Shown: in pieces, positions 1 through 10,537 of the stretch | How the letters are laid out: every line of letters starts with the position of its first letter | Position numbering within the stretch: position 1 is the stretch's first letter | The notes under the pieces: model-generated | What the model was told of the DNA's origin: nothing | Seen by the model: the letters and a program-made list of their open reading frames with translations, nothing else | Database searches by the model: none | Program-made: the position numbers and the translations under genes | DNA from: Diplonema papillatum | Taxonomy: Eukaryota; Euglenozoa; Diplonemea; Diplonemida; Diplonemidae | Length of the DNA: 64,000 bases | Direction: 5' to 3' | Assembly (NCBI GenBank): GCA_030068145.1 | Contig: JAPJBO010000347.1 | Coordinates: forward strand, 153,819 to 217,818

Positions 1-140
1 AACACTTACAAACATGGCTAGCCGTAGTTAAAGTGTATAAGCATACCTACTACCCTCATACCACCCGCCTCACAGCCTCAATGGTCAACCGGAGACCCTA
101 AAACACCGAACCTCTAAACCACAATAAACGCTAAAAGTGG
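1..140 (+). repeat. Dispersed repeat family R1, near-identical to 42605-42740
   Basis: This block is repeated almost base for base at 42605-42740. Related shorter copies lie at about 8640-8790, 14400-14580, 21170-21280, 21950-22060 and 34400-34460. The shared core is a CCGGAGACCCTAAAAC-type box preceded by TCAATGGTCA and followed by AATAAACGCT; several copies begin with CTTGGTGTCGGTC. It looks like a short non-autonomous element (SINE or MITE). No terminal inverted repeat or target duplication was found, so the class is open. Confidence 0.6.
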
Positions 141-219
141 TGTCGGTCACAAATTGTTTCGAACCTGACTTGCCAAAGCAAGCAAGCAAGTAAAGTGTAC
201 ACGAAAGAAGCTATGCATG

Positions 220-420
220 ACACCCGGAAATAGGGTGACCGTCCCGGCAATAGGGTGTAGGGTGTGAAATAGGGTGTGAAATAGGGGTGTGCACACCCGG
301 AAATAGGGTGTGAAATAGGGTGTGAAATAGGGTGTGATAGGGTGTGAAATAGGGTGTGCACACTCGGAAATAGGATGTGAAATAGGGTGTGCACACCCGG
401 AAATAGGGTGTGGCACACCC
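220..420. repeat. 12-bp minisatellite (GAAATAGGGTGT)n
   Basis: About a dozen imperfect copies of GAAATAGGGTGT, interspersed with GCACACCCG spacers. It is G-rich on one strand but does not match a canonical telomere repeat. The 83-98 residue frames through it are products of the repetition and are not called as genes. Confidence 0.8.
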
Positions 421-1395
421 GCTTTTGGAGAGTCTGGTTTCACTCGAGCAAAGGTTGCTGTTCACCGTGCACCTATTCGAAAACTGCACTGCAAAAAAAC
501 CTTTTCAACGATGGTCACGCGGAGACTTTTTGACACCCGGATCCTCAGGCGCTTTTACTCTAAAACTAATCGAAACAGGAGAAGCTGAAAGACGCCTTCG
601 AAAAGCTGATGGACAAGGTGGAGTCTTCGCTGGACTACCAAAACAGCCAACGGTTCGGCCAGAACGTGACTGTGTTCAAGCACCACGCGAAGCAGGTGCT
701 GTGAGAAAAGCGGAAGACGCACTCGCACGCGCTGGATGTCTTGGCTCTGCGAACGATGAAGAACGCGGCCAGACGCGGTAGCCAATGGGAATTGCAGAAG
801 CACAAGACTCATCAGGTCGCCGAACGCATTAGCGGGCTGGGTTCGCCTATGGCCATCAGCAGTTGAGTGTCGCTTGAAAGTCCAATCTCTCAGACTGCTT
901 TCGACTCTTGATTCGACGATGTTTGGCTTGCTGATCATTATCGATCGAGTTGAATCGGTTTGAATGACAATGTGGCGGTGCAAAGATCACTCAACCCGAT
1001 CGATGCTCTGTTTTGAAATTCTGGGTCGAGAGAGTTCTTACTTACGAGGACGTAGCTCAGAATGGTGAGAATGAGCACGGCAGTGATTCGGCAGCTATTC
1101 TTACCCGTTCACAATGAACGCTGTCCTTGATCCATAGTTGTCTACTCGATGCTAGAGTTCTGCTCAGCTCTGAACCGAAAACTGCGACAAGTATCAGCGT
1201 ACGAGCATCTGAGGGGAAGGCCGCCCAGGAGGCAACTAGCGCTGCTCCCTACTGGTGAAATCAACCACCTCCACGCGCGATGTGAAGGAGGACGCAGGAC
1301 CCATATTTCCATATAAATCCCTGGTCAGAATGCCTAACCCGAAAAAAGAAAACAGGGTACAAAAACAGTGGGAAATCGATCGACCGGCGCGCATG
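421..1395. other. No gene recognised
   Basis: Short overlapping frames only. A degenerate R1 core box (CGGAGAC ... CTCTAAAA) lies at 514-565. Nothing else could be assigned. Confidence 0.5.
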
Positions 1396-1870
1396 GGCAA
1401 ACGATGATCACGTTCCCCTCTGCCCATAACTCTCTCGAAGGGCGATCTGCTGCTTTCACCACACCAGCCACGCAGCTTGTCCTTTTCCCGAGCTTAAGAT
1501 CACGTTCTTTTTCTGCACGCAGTTCTCTTGAGGGGCCTTCTCGGCACCGCAGTCTGGTGCTTTCACCAGACACGCGGCTTGTCCTTTTCGGAGTACGGTC
1601 GCGTTCTCCTGCGCGCACAATTCTCTCGATCTCGGCGATCTGGTGCTTTCACCAGCCACGCAATGCTTGTTTTTTTTTCTCTCGAGCATGATCACGTTCT
1701 TTTTCTGCACGCAGTTCTCTTGAGGAGCCTTCTCGGCGTCGCAATCTGGTGCTTTCACTAGACACGTGGTTTGCCTTGTAGGGCCGCGTTCTCCTGTGCA
1801 CACGCACACAATTCTCTCGATCTCGGCAATCTGGTGCTCTTCACCAGAGACGTGACGCGCCTAACCATCA
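1396..1870. repeat. About 100-bp tandem repeat, 4-5 degenerate copies
   Basis: The phrases CTGGTGCTTTCACCAG, TTCTCTCGATCTCGG and CACGTTCTTTTTCTGCACG recur at roughly 100-bp intervals with alternating variants. CTGGTGCTTTCACCAG is itself a near palindrome. The frames read through it have no family resemblance and arise from the repetition. Confidence 0.75.
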
Positions 1871-1984
1871 CTGACTTCTCCTGCACACACACACACACGG
1901 TGTTCTCGTTCTTCTCACGGTTCCTCTGCCTGCCTTGTTTCTAGCCCGAAGTTCCGGCTTGTCGACGCAAGAATGCGCAGGCGC

Positions 1985-2150
1985 CGCGTTCTTTTGTTTT
2001 GTACAAGCACCTGCTTTGTAGGAAATGCTTGAGGAGACTGCCAGTTGCGATGGATCAAAGGAGGTAAATGTGCTGTACACACGAAACACAGGTAAATCTG
2101 GGTTTAGTGGCGGGCGTAAGCGTTCAACAAAAAAAAGGCCCCCTTTGTAG
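1985..2150 (+). repeat. Dispersed repeat family R2
   Basis: Contains AAGCACCTGCTTTGTAGGAA, GGAGACTGCCAGTTGCGA, AAAGGAGGTAAATGTGCTG and GTGGCGGGCGTAAGCGTTCA. The same phrases recur in order at 5375-5700, 18970-19310 (interrupted by another insertion) and 61940-62275. A multi-copy transposon end is likely; no coding sequence lies within it. Confidence 0.7.
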
Positions 2151-2214
2151 TTGTATTGTTTTCTCCCCCTCTAGCCTCCTTCGAAATGAGCACAAGGCAG
2201 CCCCTCGAGTATTT

Positions 2215-2410
2215 TTACATACGCGCCAGCTTGAAAGGAAATGCTCGACGATGCTGCCCGACAAAGAACAGAAGGGATCCCAAGTGCTGTAACTACCGAA
2301 CCACGTGTTGAACGGGCGTGAGGTCATGCGGTCTACCACCCCTACACGACAAATCACAGGTCAAAGTCCTGAGTGAGAAAACAACACACGGTGGTGTTAG
2401 CGAAGAACAA
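2215..2410 (-). repeat. Dispersed repeat family R4, inverted copy
   Basis: Reverse complement of blocks at 43975-44470 and 62335-62520; another inverted partial copy is at 62750-62935. Shared phrases on the sense strand are CGTTCAACACGTGGTTCGGTA, TTGGGATCCCTTC and AGCATTTCCTT. R4 lies next to R2 both here and at about 62 kb, so R2 and R4 may be parts of one element. Confidence 0.7.
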
Positions 2411-3049
2411 ATCAGATCGTGTTTGTATTGTATTTGCCCCTTACCTCTATATTTCCTCCCTTCCATTCGGAGTCGAAGCAGCTACGTCGAGTATTTTTTC
2501 GCAGAAAACGCACCTGCACTCTGCAGGAAGTACTCGGGGGGAATTGGAGCTGGCGTCTTCTGGCCTCTCGCACTGGCTTGGCTACCTGGGGCTTGTGCTG
2601 ACCCCTTCCTCCAGTCGACTCGTGCATCTCCATCTGAAAACAAAGGGTGAAACCAAAGCGGATACTTACAAACAAACGAAGGGGAAGAACACCGACCATG
2701 AGGCAAGCTATGATCGCCGCTGGGACGACGTCACGCGGGGGATGGAGGGTGGGAAAAAGAATCGGGAAGGTGTGACTGACATTCTTTGATCCTGTTGGTT
2801 CGGGCTTGTTCAGGAGTGCTACCATTTACCGGGATATTACTAGTCGTCGAAGCCAGCCCCACCCCGAATTCTTCTGGTGTCGATTCGAGGTGGTCGTGCT
2901 CGTCTAGCCATGCGTCTTGCTCCAATTCTCTCAGTAAACTGCAAGAGGGGCCGCCAGCTGCAAAAAGGCTCGAAGGCGGGGGGCGCGGCGCTGTCCACTC
3001 AAAACTCAGGAAAATCTGGGGTTAGTTAGGGTTTACCGGTAACAGAATA
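2411..3049. other. No gene recognised
   Basis: Several 60-138 residue frames overlap here on both strands, none with a recognisable domain or a convincing splice context. I see no tandem repeat. Confidence 0.4.
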
Positions 3050-3490
3050 TTAAGCCGGTCCATCCTCCTGATAGACTGTGATAGTTTGGATTATCTGGAA
3101 TTAGTTTTGGATTAGAATGCAAAGAATCTGTGGCGATAATCCGCATCGCCGACGGCGCGGTTATCTCTTCGCACGTGATGAGTCATATGCTTTCGCCTCT
3201 TAAGCTCGTCTTGATCGTCGCGCTCAGGCGCGCGTTTGGTGCCGCGCTTCCCCTTCGATTGCTCGTCCAGGTGCATCGGTTGCGCGTCGATGGTTGCTTC
3301 CTTACGGCGGCGCTTGGGCGATGACCGTGTCGTCTTCCGTGGTGTTGCCGTCCTGATAGACTGTGATAGACAGAAGAATGCAGCTCCAGCAGCTCCAGGG
3401 AACAGGGATGTACCTGATGGACCGTGGGGGACCTCGATTCGCTACAATGAATAGCGGCAGGCAATTCGACGCGGTTCCAGGAGATAGGGA
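3050..3490. repeat. R3 repeat around a 215-bp block shared with 24830-25035
   Basis: Outer parts carry GGTCCATCC and GATAGACTGTGATAG motifs that recur at 39420-39580 and, inverted, at 25640-25770 and 27235-27390 (family R3). Nested at about 3108-3345 is a block almost identical to 24830-25035, including the CGCCGACGGCGCGG and GGTGCATCGGTTGCGCGTCG segments. The shared block is open in more than one frame on both strands, but no known domain was identified. Confidence 0.65.
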
Positions 3491-3559
3491 TGGAGTGGCT
3501 TAAGAATCGTAGAATACTCAGCTGCAAAGACCACCCGACACAGATACCGGCCACACCCC

Positions 3560-4200
3560 AAGGTAAGAACCCGCCTTGACTGTCGGCCGTAGGCACAAAA
3601 CACGGACCCTTGCAACCAGTATGCCGTGCACCCACAGCTTTTCCACAATGTGGCCAACACAGCCACAACATTTCCCCACAATCCCTTGCGGCTATTGTGG
3701 CCAGAATTTTTTTTTATTAGTACATCTGTACTGACGACGGATCATTTCCGGAACAACGGTTGCACATGAAAGAGAAAACGAAGCCAACGAAAAAGTGCCG
3801 AACGTTCCCTCTGAAAAAGTGCTAATATAAACCCCCCCCAGAGAGGTTTATACCCTGTACACGCGAAGAACAAGAAACTTTTGCCTTATCATTTTCATCA
3901 CCTTTGGTCAGTTGATGCTGATTGTGCAAGCCCCAACTCCGGAAATGTTCCCATCCACGACCCGAAAGAAGTTCGTGTCGACGGAATTGATTTGATCCTG
4001 GCAATGGTTATGGCCCATTTTTCAATGGGCCACAAAGGAAAGACCACACTAAGAAAATGTATTGTGGGTAAATGTTGTGGCTATTCTGGCCACATTGTGG
4101 GAAAGTTGCTGGTGCGCGGTACTGCTACAACTCGAAACCGTCTAATATTGCCCAGGTGTGCACTTCGGCAAAGAAGGTCCCATTTTTTTTAGTACTAACA
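3560..4200. repeat. Inverted repeat pair with spacer
   Basis: The arm at about 3560-3710 (read on the minus strand, AATGTTGTGGCTGTGTTGGCC) is partially matched by 4065-4200 on the plus strand. Inside, 3745-3765 and 3930-3955 carry an inverted TTTCCGGAA-type pair that also appears at about 16225 and 16565. This resembles a fold-back element nested in or beside another repeat. No gene is visible. Confidence 0.5.
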
Positions 4201-4509
4201 ATCTTGCGGGTTGCCCTTCAATGTGTTGTGCAGGCAAAAAAGACGCAGGCAGCGTGTTTTGGTGGTTGATCAGAATTCCATACCTGAAAATGACACTGGG
4301 TAAATACAAGTGGGAAAACGATCAACCGGCACGCACAAACAAAACGAAGCGCGCCTGTCTTTTTTTGCAGTCATGTTGCGTCTACGAATCAAAAAGCACC
4401 GGGCGGTGCCTCCGAGTGCTTTCTGAGCAACTCGCCGACTCCCACTCCGCACTAGCTCAACCGTGCCAATCGCCACAGCGACACATGCATGTCTGTGTTT
4501 TTTTATATA
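4201..4509. other. Repeat remnant shared with 13175-13260
   Basis: The stretch GCAGCGTGTTT ... GGTTGA ... CCTGAAAATGA is shared, in order, with the gap between the NFU pseudo-copy and the NFU gene, and a related piece occurs near 1345-1400. No open frame worth calling. Confidence 0.45.
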
Positions 4510-4738
4510 CCTAGCCCCCCCTGTGCATAAGATGGATAAAAAACTCGGGTTTTGGCGGTATCCATCTTAATCAAGGGGGGTATCCATCTTAAACACGGGG
4601 GCACTGTAGACTACAGTGTAGTCACTTTGCACAGGGGTACCTCACCCCCGTGTTTAAGATGGATTGGCATTCTCGCCCGTTATCCATCTTAATCAAGGGG
4701 GTTTGGCTATCCATCTTATGCACGGGGGGGGGGCTAGG
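4510..4738. mobile_element. 229-bp MITE with long inverted ends and TA target duplication
   Basis: The ends are CCTAGCCCCCC...GTGCATAAGATGGATA and its near-perfect reverse complement (TATCCATCTTATGCAC...GGGCTAGG). TA dinucleotides flank both sides (4508-4509 and 4739-4740), as expected of Tc1/mariner-type insertions. The motif AAGATGGAT or its complement occurs six times inside, spaced through both arms, and a small internal palindrome lies near 4606-4624. There is no coding capacity, so this is a non-autonomous element. Confidence 0.75.
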
Positions 4739-5374
4739 TAGATATTTTTTTTACCAAACATGCAATGTTGGAGGAAATAAGAACGCGTCACAGGCCATCC
4801 ACGGCGTTCCTTGCGCCCTGTACCAAGAAACAAACGTCCAGGGCAAAAGCGTTCAACGAAAAATATGTCAAGTTGGAAACAATTTCCTCCCCTCATCATT
4901 TTCCGGTCGTGGACGCGTCTTATTTTTTTCTTTTGGATATTGCGTCTCCGTATATCATTGAATTGCATTCTCGTAATTCTAAAAACAAAAAAAAGAGAAA
5001 GGAAGCTGTCGGCTTCCGTGGTCGCTGTGGCGCAACCGAGAGTCTTTGCGCAGGTTGCAATTGTTTCGTCTGGAAACTGGAAGGACCTATCCCCCGCTCA
5101 AGCTTGTTGGTATCCGCAATCGGTTCTACTCGTTCTGTTCGCTGCCACGAGGTTTTGCAAATGAACAGCAGACAAACGCTGTTGGTTACCGTCCGATGCC
5201 CTGCTCGGGTGAAGAGTGTTGGGTGAAAGGCATGACGAGTTGCAAAACTACAGGGGCTGGCATCTTTCGGCTCCTGAGATATGAGATAGACGAGAGCTCG
5301 GGACGACACGCACTACTCTACGGAGTCCTATTCGCAGGATTCCCGTTGCGTGGAGCAGGGCCTCCTTTTTCTTT
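4739..5374. other. No gene recognised
   Basis: Overlapping frames of 90-153 residues share the same bases on both strands and show no domain. No repeat seen here matches other parts of the window. Confidence 0.4.
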
Positions 5375-5700
5375 TGTATAAGCACCTGCTTTGTAGGAAA
5401 TGCTTGAGGAGACTGCCGGTTGCAAAATCCGTCGAAATGAGCACAAGTCCCTCGAAGATTTTAAAGGATATCGTGACACTCAGAGTTGTGTTTTTCTGTA
5501 TAAGCATCCGCTTTGTAGTAAATACTTGAGAAGACTGCAAGTTGCGAAACCTCGAAGGTGCGGTACTCATCGGCATGCCGACACTATCGCAACAATGCTA
5601 CAATCGCAAAGGAGGTAAAATGTGCAGCATCCCACACAAAACACAGGTAATTCTGGGTTTAGTGGCGGGTAAGCGTCGACAAAAAAGACCCCCTTTGTAG
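5375..5700 (+). repeat. Dispersed repeat family R2, second copy with internal duplication
   Basis: Carries AAGCACCTGCTTTGTAGGAA (5380), a second degenerate start ATAAGCATCCGCTTTGTAG (5500), then GCAAAGGAGGTAAAATGTG and GTGGCGGGTAAGCGT in the same order as at 1985-2150. Confidence 0.7.
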
Positions 5701-6590
5701 TCGCCCTCTAGCCTCCGTAGAAATAAGCACAAGGCAGTCCCTCGAGTATTTCTTCGCCCCCGTTTTTTGGTCCGTGCAACCCCTGGTCACAGGCACTGGC
5801 ACTGTACGTCATCGGTGTGCGGGATAGGGCTATCCGACATTTGCAGACCTCTCCGCACACCCCCTAAAAACTCGGAAGAGCCATGCAACTGGCAAGACAC
5901 GTAGGAAACAACAGCGCGCGCTAAAATCAGTCGAATAGTCGGCAACAGGCAACAAAAGACACACGCACAAGTACACGGACTGCCACTACAGCAGATACGA
6001 TTCGCACGCTAACATACGATACCTTAAAGGAAGAAAACCCCTTACGACAATGGTCACCCGGAGACTATAAAACCCCGGATCCGAAGCGAACTTGCACTCT
6101 AAAAATAACCCTGCGGGTACCTGCCTTTCGTAGGAAATACTCGAGGAGGTGGCCGTCGGTTGCGAATTACATACCGCGCGGCTGCTCGGCTGGCAGACCT
6201 GCCGCAGGCAGGTCTAACCCAGCATGCGCCGCGTACAGACGACCAGGCTCCACGAGGGTTCCGAAGCAGAATTTGCAAAATTCGACCCTGCGAGCCGTCG
6301 GCCCAGCGAGAAAGCTTTCCTTTATCCCATACGATCAACTCGTTTGGCCGTCGCGCAGCTCCTCTCGCACTGTGTCCAACGACTTGGCCTGTTTTCAAGC
6401 CTCCTTCTACCACGATACCACACAAGCTGCTAGTGGATGGTGGGAGCATGGTATAGGAGGTTCCGAGGACCACATACCGCCAGCTAGCCATCCCCGATAC
6501 CGAAATTGGAATAATGTTGTTGAACTGGACCAAAGCTCGAACGGGTAAATGACAGACCGGGTAAAACCTGGAACACCCGGGGGGCAGCCT
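5701..6590. other. No gene recognised; R1 core box at 6045-6110
   Basis: The R1-like box (GGTCACCCGGAGACTATAAA ... GCGAACTTGCACTCTAAAA) is at 6049-6100. A long minus-strand frame (6099-6905) spans several unrelated repeats and has no domain; I do not call it a gene. Confidence 0.4.
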
Positions 6591-6594
6591 CCGA

Positions 6595-6690
6595 CGTACG
6601 CAAAGTCGCAACCCCCGAAAAGAAATGCCGAACCGGTAAAACCTGGGACACCCAGTCCCATTTTGGGGGGTGTCCCAGGTTATACCCGGA
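6595..6690. repeat. Hairpin-forming inverted repeat
   Basis: GGTAAAACCTGGGACACCC at about 6636-6654 pairs with GGGTGTCCCAGGTTATACC at about 6669-6687 across a short loop. A third, diverged copy (GGTAAAACCTGGAACACCC) lies at about 6560. Confidence 0.6.
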
Positions 6691-6767
6691 CCAACGTCAA
6701 TCCAATTACGGTACCGAGGAGGTGATGCCATGGCGTAGGTGCTGACGCGAAGAGTCAACGCCGACTG

Positions 6768-6905
6768 CGTGATGCACCTTTCTCCGGAGGAGGCTCGCGC
6801 ACTCAAAACTCGGCTTGCACTCTCGCCACGCCTCACTGTAATGCATCTTTCTCCGGAGGGGGCTCGCGCATTCAAAACTCGGCTTGCACACTCGCCACGC
6901 CTCAC
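6768..6905. repeat. Two-copy 72-bp tandem repeat
   Basis: ATGCACCTTTCTCCGGAGGA and ATGCATCTTTCTCCGGAGGG begin two consecutive copies that share GGCTCGCGCA(C/T)TCAAAACTC and CTCGCCACGCCTCAC. It is unrelated in sequence to the 72-bp array at 50-55 kb. Confidence 0.75.
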
Positions 6906-7424
6906 AAGGTCGTCCCAAAATGCTTCTCGTGCCCAGCCCGCAGCCCGTCTTCTCTTCTAAGCGAGGCATCGTTTTCTGGACCGACGTATGCAAGCGGCCC
7001 ACTCTGTCCCGCAAACACTGCAACGCAGCCCGTGCAGGCTCCCCCCCTCCAGGATCTCTGCCTAGCGAGTCGCAGTCACCATCAGGGCGAGTGCCCTGAG
7101 TTTTTTAACTGATTGCTCAGACACGGTTGTGCCTTCTCCCCGTGACGGATTCGCCTGTGCTCTAGTAGCACGGGTGGTCCTGGCTGTGACGAGCTGCGAA
7201 CAGCCGCCTGACAAACCAGACTCACACCGCAGTCCTGTCTGCAGACACTCAGGTTCCGCGCTGATGATGGTCCGCCTTATGTGTCCGTGGCTTAAAGGAC
7301 CGAAACACGGCGCAGACGGGACCAGTGCGGTGTTGAGCACATACCCATTTCAAGCACGTTCTTGCAATCCCCCCAGGATCTCAGGGCGTCGCTTTATTAC
7401 GCCTGTCCGGACGCAGGTGCTTGT
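6906..7424. other. No gene recognised
   Basis: No domain-bearing frame and no repeat unit identified. Confidence 0.4.
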
Positions 7425-7905
7425 CTATGCTTGTCTTGGCTTCGGGCGGTCTCATGTTTGGCTCCGCCAGGTAGTACGGTCAAGTCCGACTCCTGGCCAT
7501 CAAATATCCATCGATAAGGAACCGTCCAGGCCTAAGGATCCGTCGGCTGTCACCGTCAGACCGATTCGCTCTAGTTCTACCCCGAAACGCAGATGGTTGG
7601 CGTGGCTTCAGGCTGTCTCGTGTTTGGCTCCGCCAGCTGTACGGTCGTCTGTCCGACTCCTCCTGGGCATCAAATATCCATAGATAAGGATCCGTCGGCT
7701 GTCACCGTCAGACCGTTTCGCTCTAGTTCTACCCCGAAACGCAGCTGTTCGGCTTGGCTTCAGGCTGTCTCCTGTTTGTCTCCGCCAGCTGTACGGTCAT
7801 CTGCCCGACTCCTGGCCATCTACTGTCCATCGATAAGGAACCGTCCAGGCCCTACAGATCCGCCGGTCATACCGACTCCCTTTAGTTCTACCCCGACGCA
7901 GATGT
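7425..7905. repeat. About 165-bp tandem repeat, three copies
   Basis: Three consecutive units share TTGGCTTC(A/G)GG(C)GGTCTC, CTCCGCCAG, GTACGGTC, CCATCGATAAGGA, TCCGTCGGCTGTCACCGTCA and CTAGTTCTACCCCG. The third is the most diverged. The 184- and 155-residue frames read through them reflect the period and carry no known domain. Confidence 0.8.
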
Positions 7906-8792
7906 TCCGAAAGGAACCGAGTCAGTTAGAACCCGGGTTACGACACACAACCGACACTCACAAGGCGGCAGTCAGCGGGAGCCGGAGTCAAAGGGGAGCA
8001 GCCGACCGGCCCGCCCCCCGGGATGTGCCCGTCCCACCCCCACACCCCCCCCCCCAGTAACCCCTTGTCTTTTCTGGGTTCTTTTCTTTTTGTGCTGTCA
8101 ACTGTCCTTTTTTTTCTTTTTCGTGCTGGTTTCTTTGTTTTCATTCAGATCGTCTGAAGCCGGCGTTGCGTTCGCTTCTTTGCGGTTTTTTTTTTCAGCT
8201 TTCGACCCGCTTTCTGCGTGCACGAGACATGTTGCCAATGGCCATGGACCACCCCGGGGACAGTCGTCGTTTCCGAAGGCATGCGCAAGGTGCTTTTTGC
8301 CACCGAAAGTCATTAGCCACAACCCAGGCAAGGTTAGACCGTGCCGAGATGTGTCTGCACCATCCAACCCCCAGCCTCAAGATTCAACCGAATCAGACTC
8401 TAATAAGCACCGGACACTTTAAACCTGAACTGACGCACAAACTTGGCGAAAGTACTGTTTTGGGCACAAACTCAGGAAAGGTACTGTTTTAGGCGTGGTA
8501 CAGTAAGTATAAGTGTTGCAGGAAGAGAACGAAGAAAAATGCACAACCCAGCCCTTTCTTGCTCTATGAGAGCCCATCCAACACGGAGCCCCTAAAACCC
8601 CGGAGTCTCAAGCGAACTTTAACCCTAAAAAGAGACGGTGTCGGTCTCATTAGTCACAACCTTGGCCGGTCAAAGTTATAGTGTGTGAAATGTGTTTTGC
8701 CTACACTGCCCTTACCCCCAGACTCAATAGTCAAGCAGATGGACTCTAGGGCACCAAACCTGTGTTTAAACCTCAACAAAAATGAACGTTAA
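7906..8792. other. No gene recognised; R1 copy at 8570-8790
   Basis: The last third is an R1 copy (GAGCCCCTAAAACCCCGGAG, CAAGCGAACTTTAACCCTAAA, GGTGTCGGTCTCATTAGTCA). The rest contains a T-rich tract at 8105-8200 and short frames only. Confidence 0.5.
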
Positions 8793-9048
8793 CCACTTAA
8801 GGACGGAGGGGGAGGAGAGTTAATTTGGGAAAAGGGCGGGCTCCATAGCAAACCTCAGGTATCCGTTGAGAGCTCGGAGCAGGACTTCTGCCCGACGAAA
8901 GACGCATTTCAAAGATTTGTGTCATATCTTTCCAATAAAGCAAACAGCGACCACTTTCGACCATTCTTTGGCCTCTCACCCGCGAACTTGACACCCGCGA
9001 ACTTTCTTGAATTAACTACCCCTATAGTGGTAGTTAGTCCTCGAGTGG
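8793..9048. mobile_element. piggyBac-type MITE with TTAA target duplication
   Basis: The element starts CCACTTAAGGAC and ends GTCCTCGAGTGG, imperfect inverted termini, and is flanked on both sides by TTAA (8789-8792 and 9049-9052), the signature of piggyBac-type insertion. The 256 bp hold no transposase. Sister copies are at 17514-17737 and, truncated, at about 48714-48990. It sits only about 70 bp upstream of the RING gene start and could influence its promoter. Confidence 0.75.
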
Positions 9049-9118
9049 TTAATTAACTCTAACACCTCCAGAGCTTGGCCCCCCTCCGCCCCCACCTCCC
9101 TGCGCAGAAGCGGAAAAG

Positions 9119-10537
9119 ATGGGGAACCAACAAGCGGGCCGGTCGCGCAGCAGGAGCCCCACCCAGCAGCAGGGCACGCCGCAGGCCCGCAGCGCGAGCA
9201 CGTGCAACAGCGCCGACGGCAAGCAGCCGAGCGGCGACGGGGGTCACGCGTCGTTTCTGTCGACGCTGGTCCGGAGCGCTTCGGGCAGCGGCGCCGCCGC
9301 CACCGCGAGCCAGGGCGGGCGGCGGCAGGCGCTGCTCAGCGGCAGCTTCCGCGAGAAGTCGCACGCGCCCCGCAGCAAGCTGAGCATGGGCAGGCAGCTG
9401 CCGCCGCCGAAGGACACCGCCACGCGCGGGCTCTACGCGTCGTACTCGCTCGACGCAGAGACCACGGCGTGGGCCATCACCTCCAAAATCCTGGCCCCTT
9501 GCACACGCGGGCTCCCCGACGAAGCAGACGGCTTGGAGGACTGTCCCATCTGCTTCATGTGGTACGCGGGTGGATTAAACCGCACGGCCTGCTGCCGGCA
9601 GAACATCTGCACCGAGTGTTACCTGCAGTTCGAAGTGCAGAAGCTTGACGGTATCGGGTTTCAAGGCGGGCAATGCCCGTTCTGCAATGGAAAGCCGTTC
9701 GTCGCCGTACACGAAGGCAGCGTCCCCCTCGAAGTCTTGAAGCAGCAGCACGAGGAGCAACGGGCCATCGAAGAGAAGCAGCGCGCCGTCGAAGAGCGTG
9801 CGCTGCGGGAAGAGCGAAGGAGGGCGGAGAAGGAGGAGGCGTGTCGGCTGGCGGAGGAGAGGCTGCGGCTTGAAAGGGAGGACATCATCGCGCGCGTGTT
9901 CCTGAAGGCCCCGCCGGCTTCGGCGGACGGCAGGCCGTCCATCGAGAGGGGAGCCGACGTGAACACATCGTCGTCCACGATGGCTACGCGGCCGCGAAGC
10001 CTGCCGATTCAGCCGATAGGCCAGTCGTCAGCCACCTCCTGCCTTGACTTCCCAGCGCCGTCTCACGCGTCTGAGAGTCCGTCGACTGTTGCCACGCCGA
10101 GGGATCGGTCGTTGCCAGACCCCGCAACCGACTTCGAAGATCAGAGCTTGTCGCCTGTTGCGTCGATGGACGTTCCGATCGTCAAGCGAACCCCCTCTTT
10201 TGCAGTGCCAGGCATCGACGTCATCCCGCCTGACGACTCGAAGACCCCGGAACCGTCGCCTGCCAACGAAATGCGGATGGCTGCTGCCAGGGAGGCGGCT
10301 GACGCGAAGCCGGCGGACGCCGGCGAAGAGGCGTACACGATCAGCCACCCGCCTAATGGGCGGCCCAGCGGGCAGCACCTCGCTGGCATCATCTCGTTGT
10401 GGGTCGCCCACCACGAGGACGGCGCGGGGCGGCGCAAGCGGCAGCAGGCCTCGCGGCGCACGCCGCGGTTCGAAAACTCGTCGCTGGCGGACCTCATGGC
10501 TGACCCGGCTTCGCTTGTCGGCATCATGTGCGGCTGA
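9119..10537 (+). CDS. Sip5/DA2-type RING finger protein (putative E3 ubiquitin ligase)
   Basis: The 472-residue product begins MGN, a candidate N-myristoylation start also seen in yeast Sip5 and plant DA2. After a basic, Ser/Gln-rich leader (about 1-100) comes the zinc-binding core: C142-x2-C145, the C158-C159 pair, C164-x2-C167 and C186-x2-C189, with the family hallmarks CPICF-x-WY, LNRT-x-CC and ICTECYLQF. An acidic/basic charged helix follows (about 208-260, alternating E/R/Q) and then a disordered Ser/Pro tail. Proteins of this group act in ubiquitin transfer; substrate and pathway are not visible here. The ATG at 9119 is chosen because it gives the MGN start and is the first in frame. 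The gene appears intronless. Its last 14 codons and 3' flank are repeated downstream (10700-11575). The family call is firm; catalytic activity is inferred. Confidence 0.85.
   Translation: MGNQQAGRSRSRSPTQQQGTPQARSASTCNSADGKQPSGDGGHASFLSTLVRSASGSGAAATASQGGRRQALLSGSFREKSHAPRSKLSMGRQLPPPKDTATRGLYASYSLDAETTAWAITSKILAPCTRGLPDEADGLEDCPICFMWYAGGLNRTACCRQNICTECYLQFEVQKLDGIGFQGGQCPFCNGKPFVAVHEGSVPLEVLKQQHEEQRAIEEKQRAVEERALREERRRAEKEEACRLAEERLRLEREDIIARVFLKAPPASADGRPSIERGADVNTSSSTMATRPRSLPIQPIGQSSATSCLDFPAPSHASESPSTVATPRDRSLPDPATDFEDQSLSPVASMDVPIVKRTPSFAVPGIDVIPPDDSKTPEPSPANEMRMAAAREAADAKPADAGEEAYTISHPPNGRPSGQHLAGIISLWVAHHEDGAGRRKRQQASRRTPRFENSSLADLMADPASLVGIMCG

Noticed and set aside
220..420. Telomeric repeat
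   Set aside because: GAAATAGGGTGT is irregular, internal to the window and unlike known telomere motifs.
6099..6905. 268-residue minus-strand protein
   Set aside because: Crosses a two-copy tandem repeat and a hairpin; repeated MRRGE/SASRVL segments come from the 72-bp duplication.
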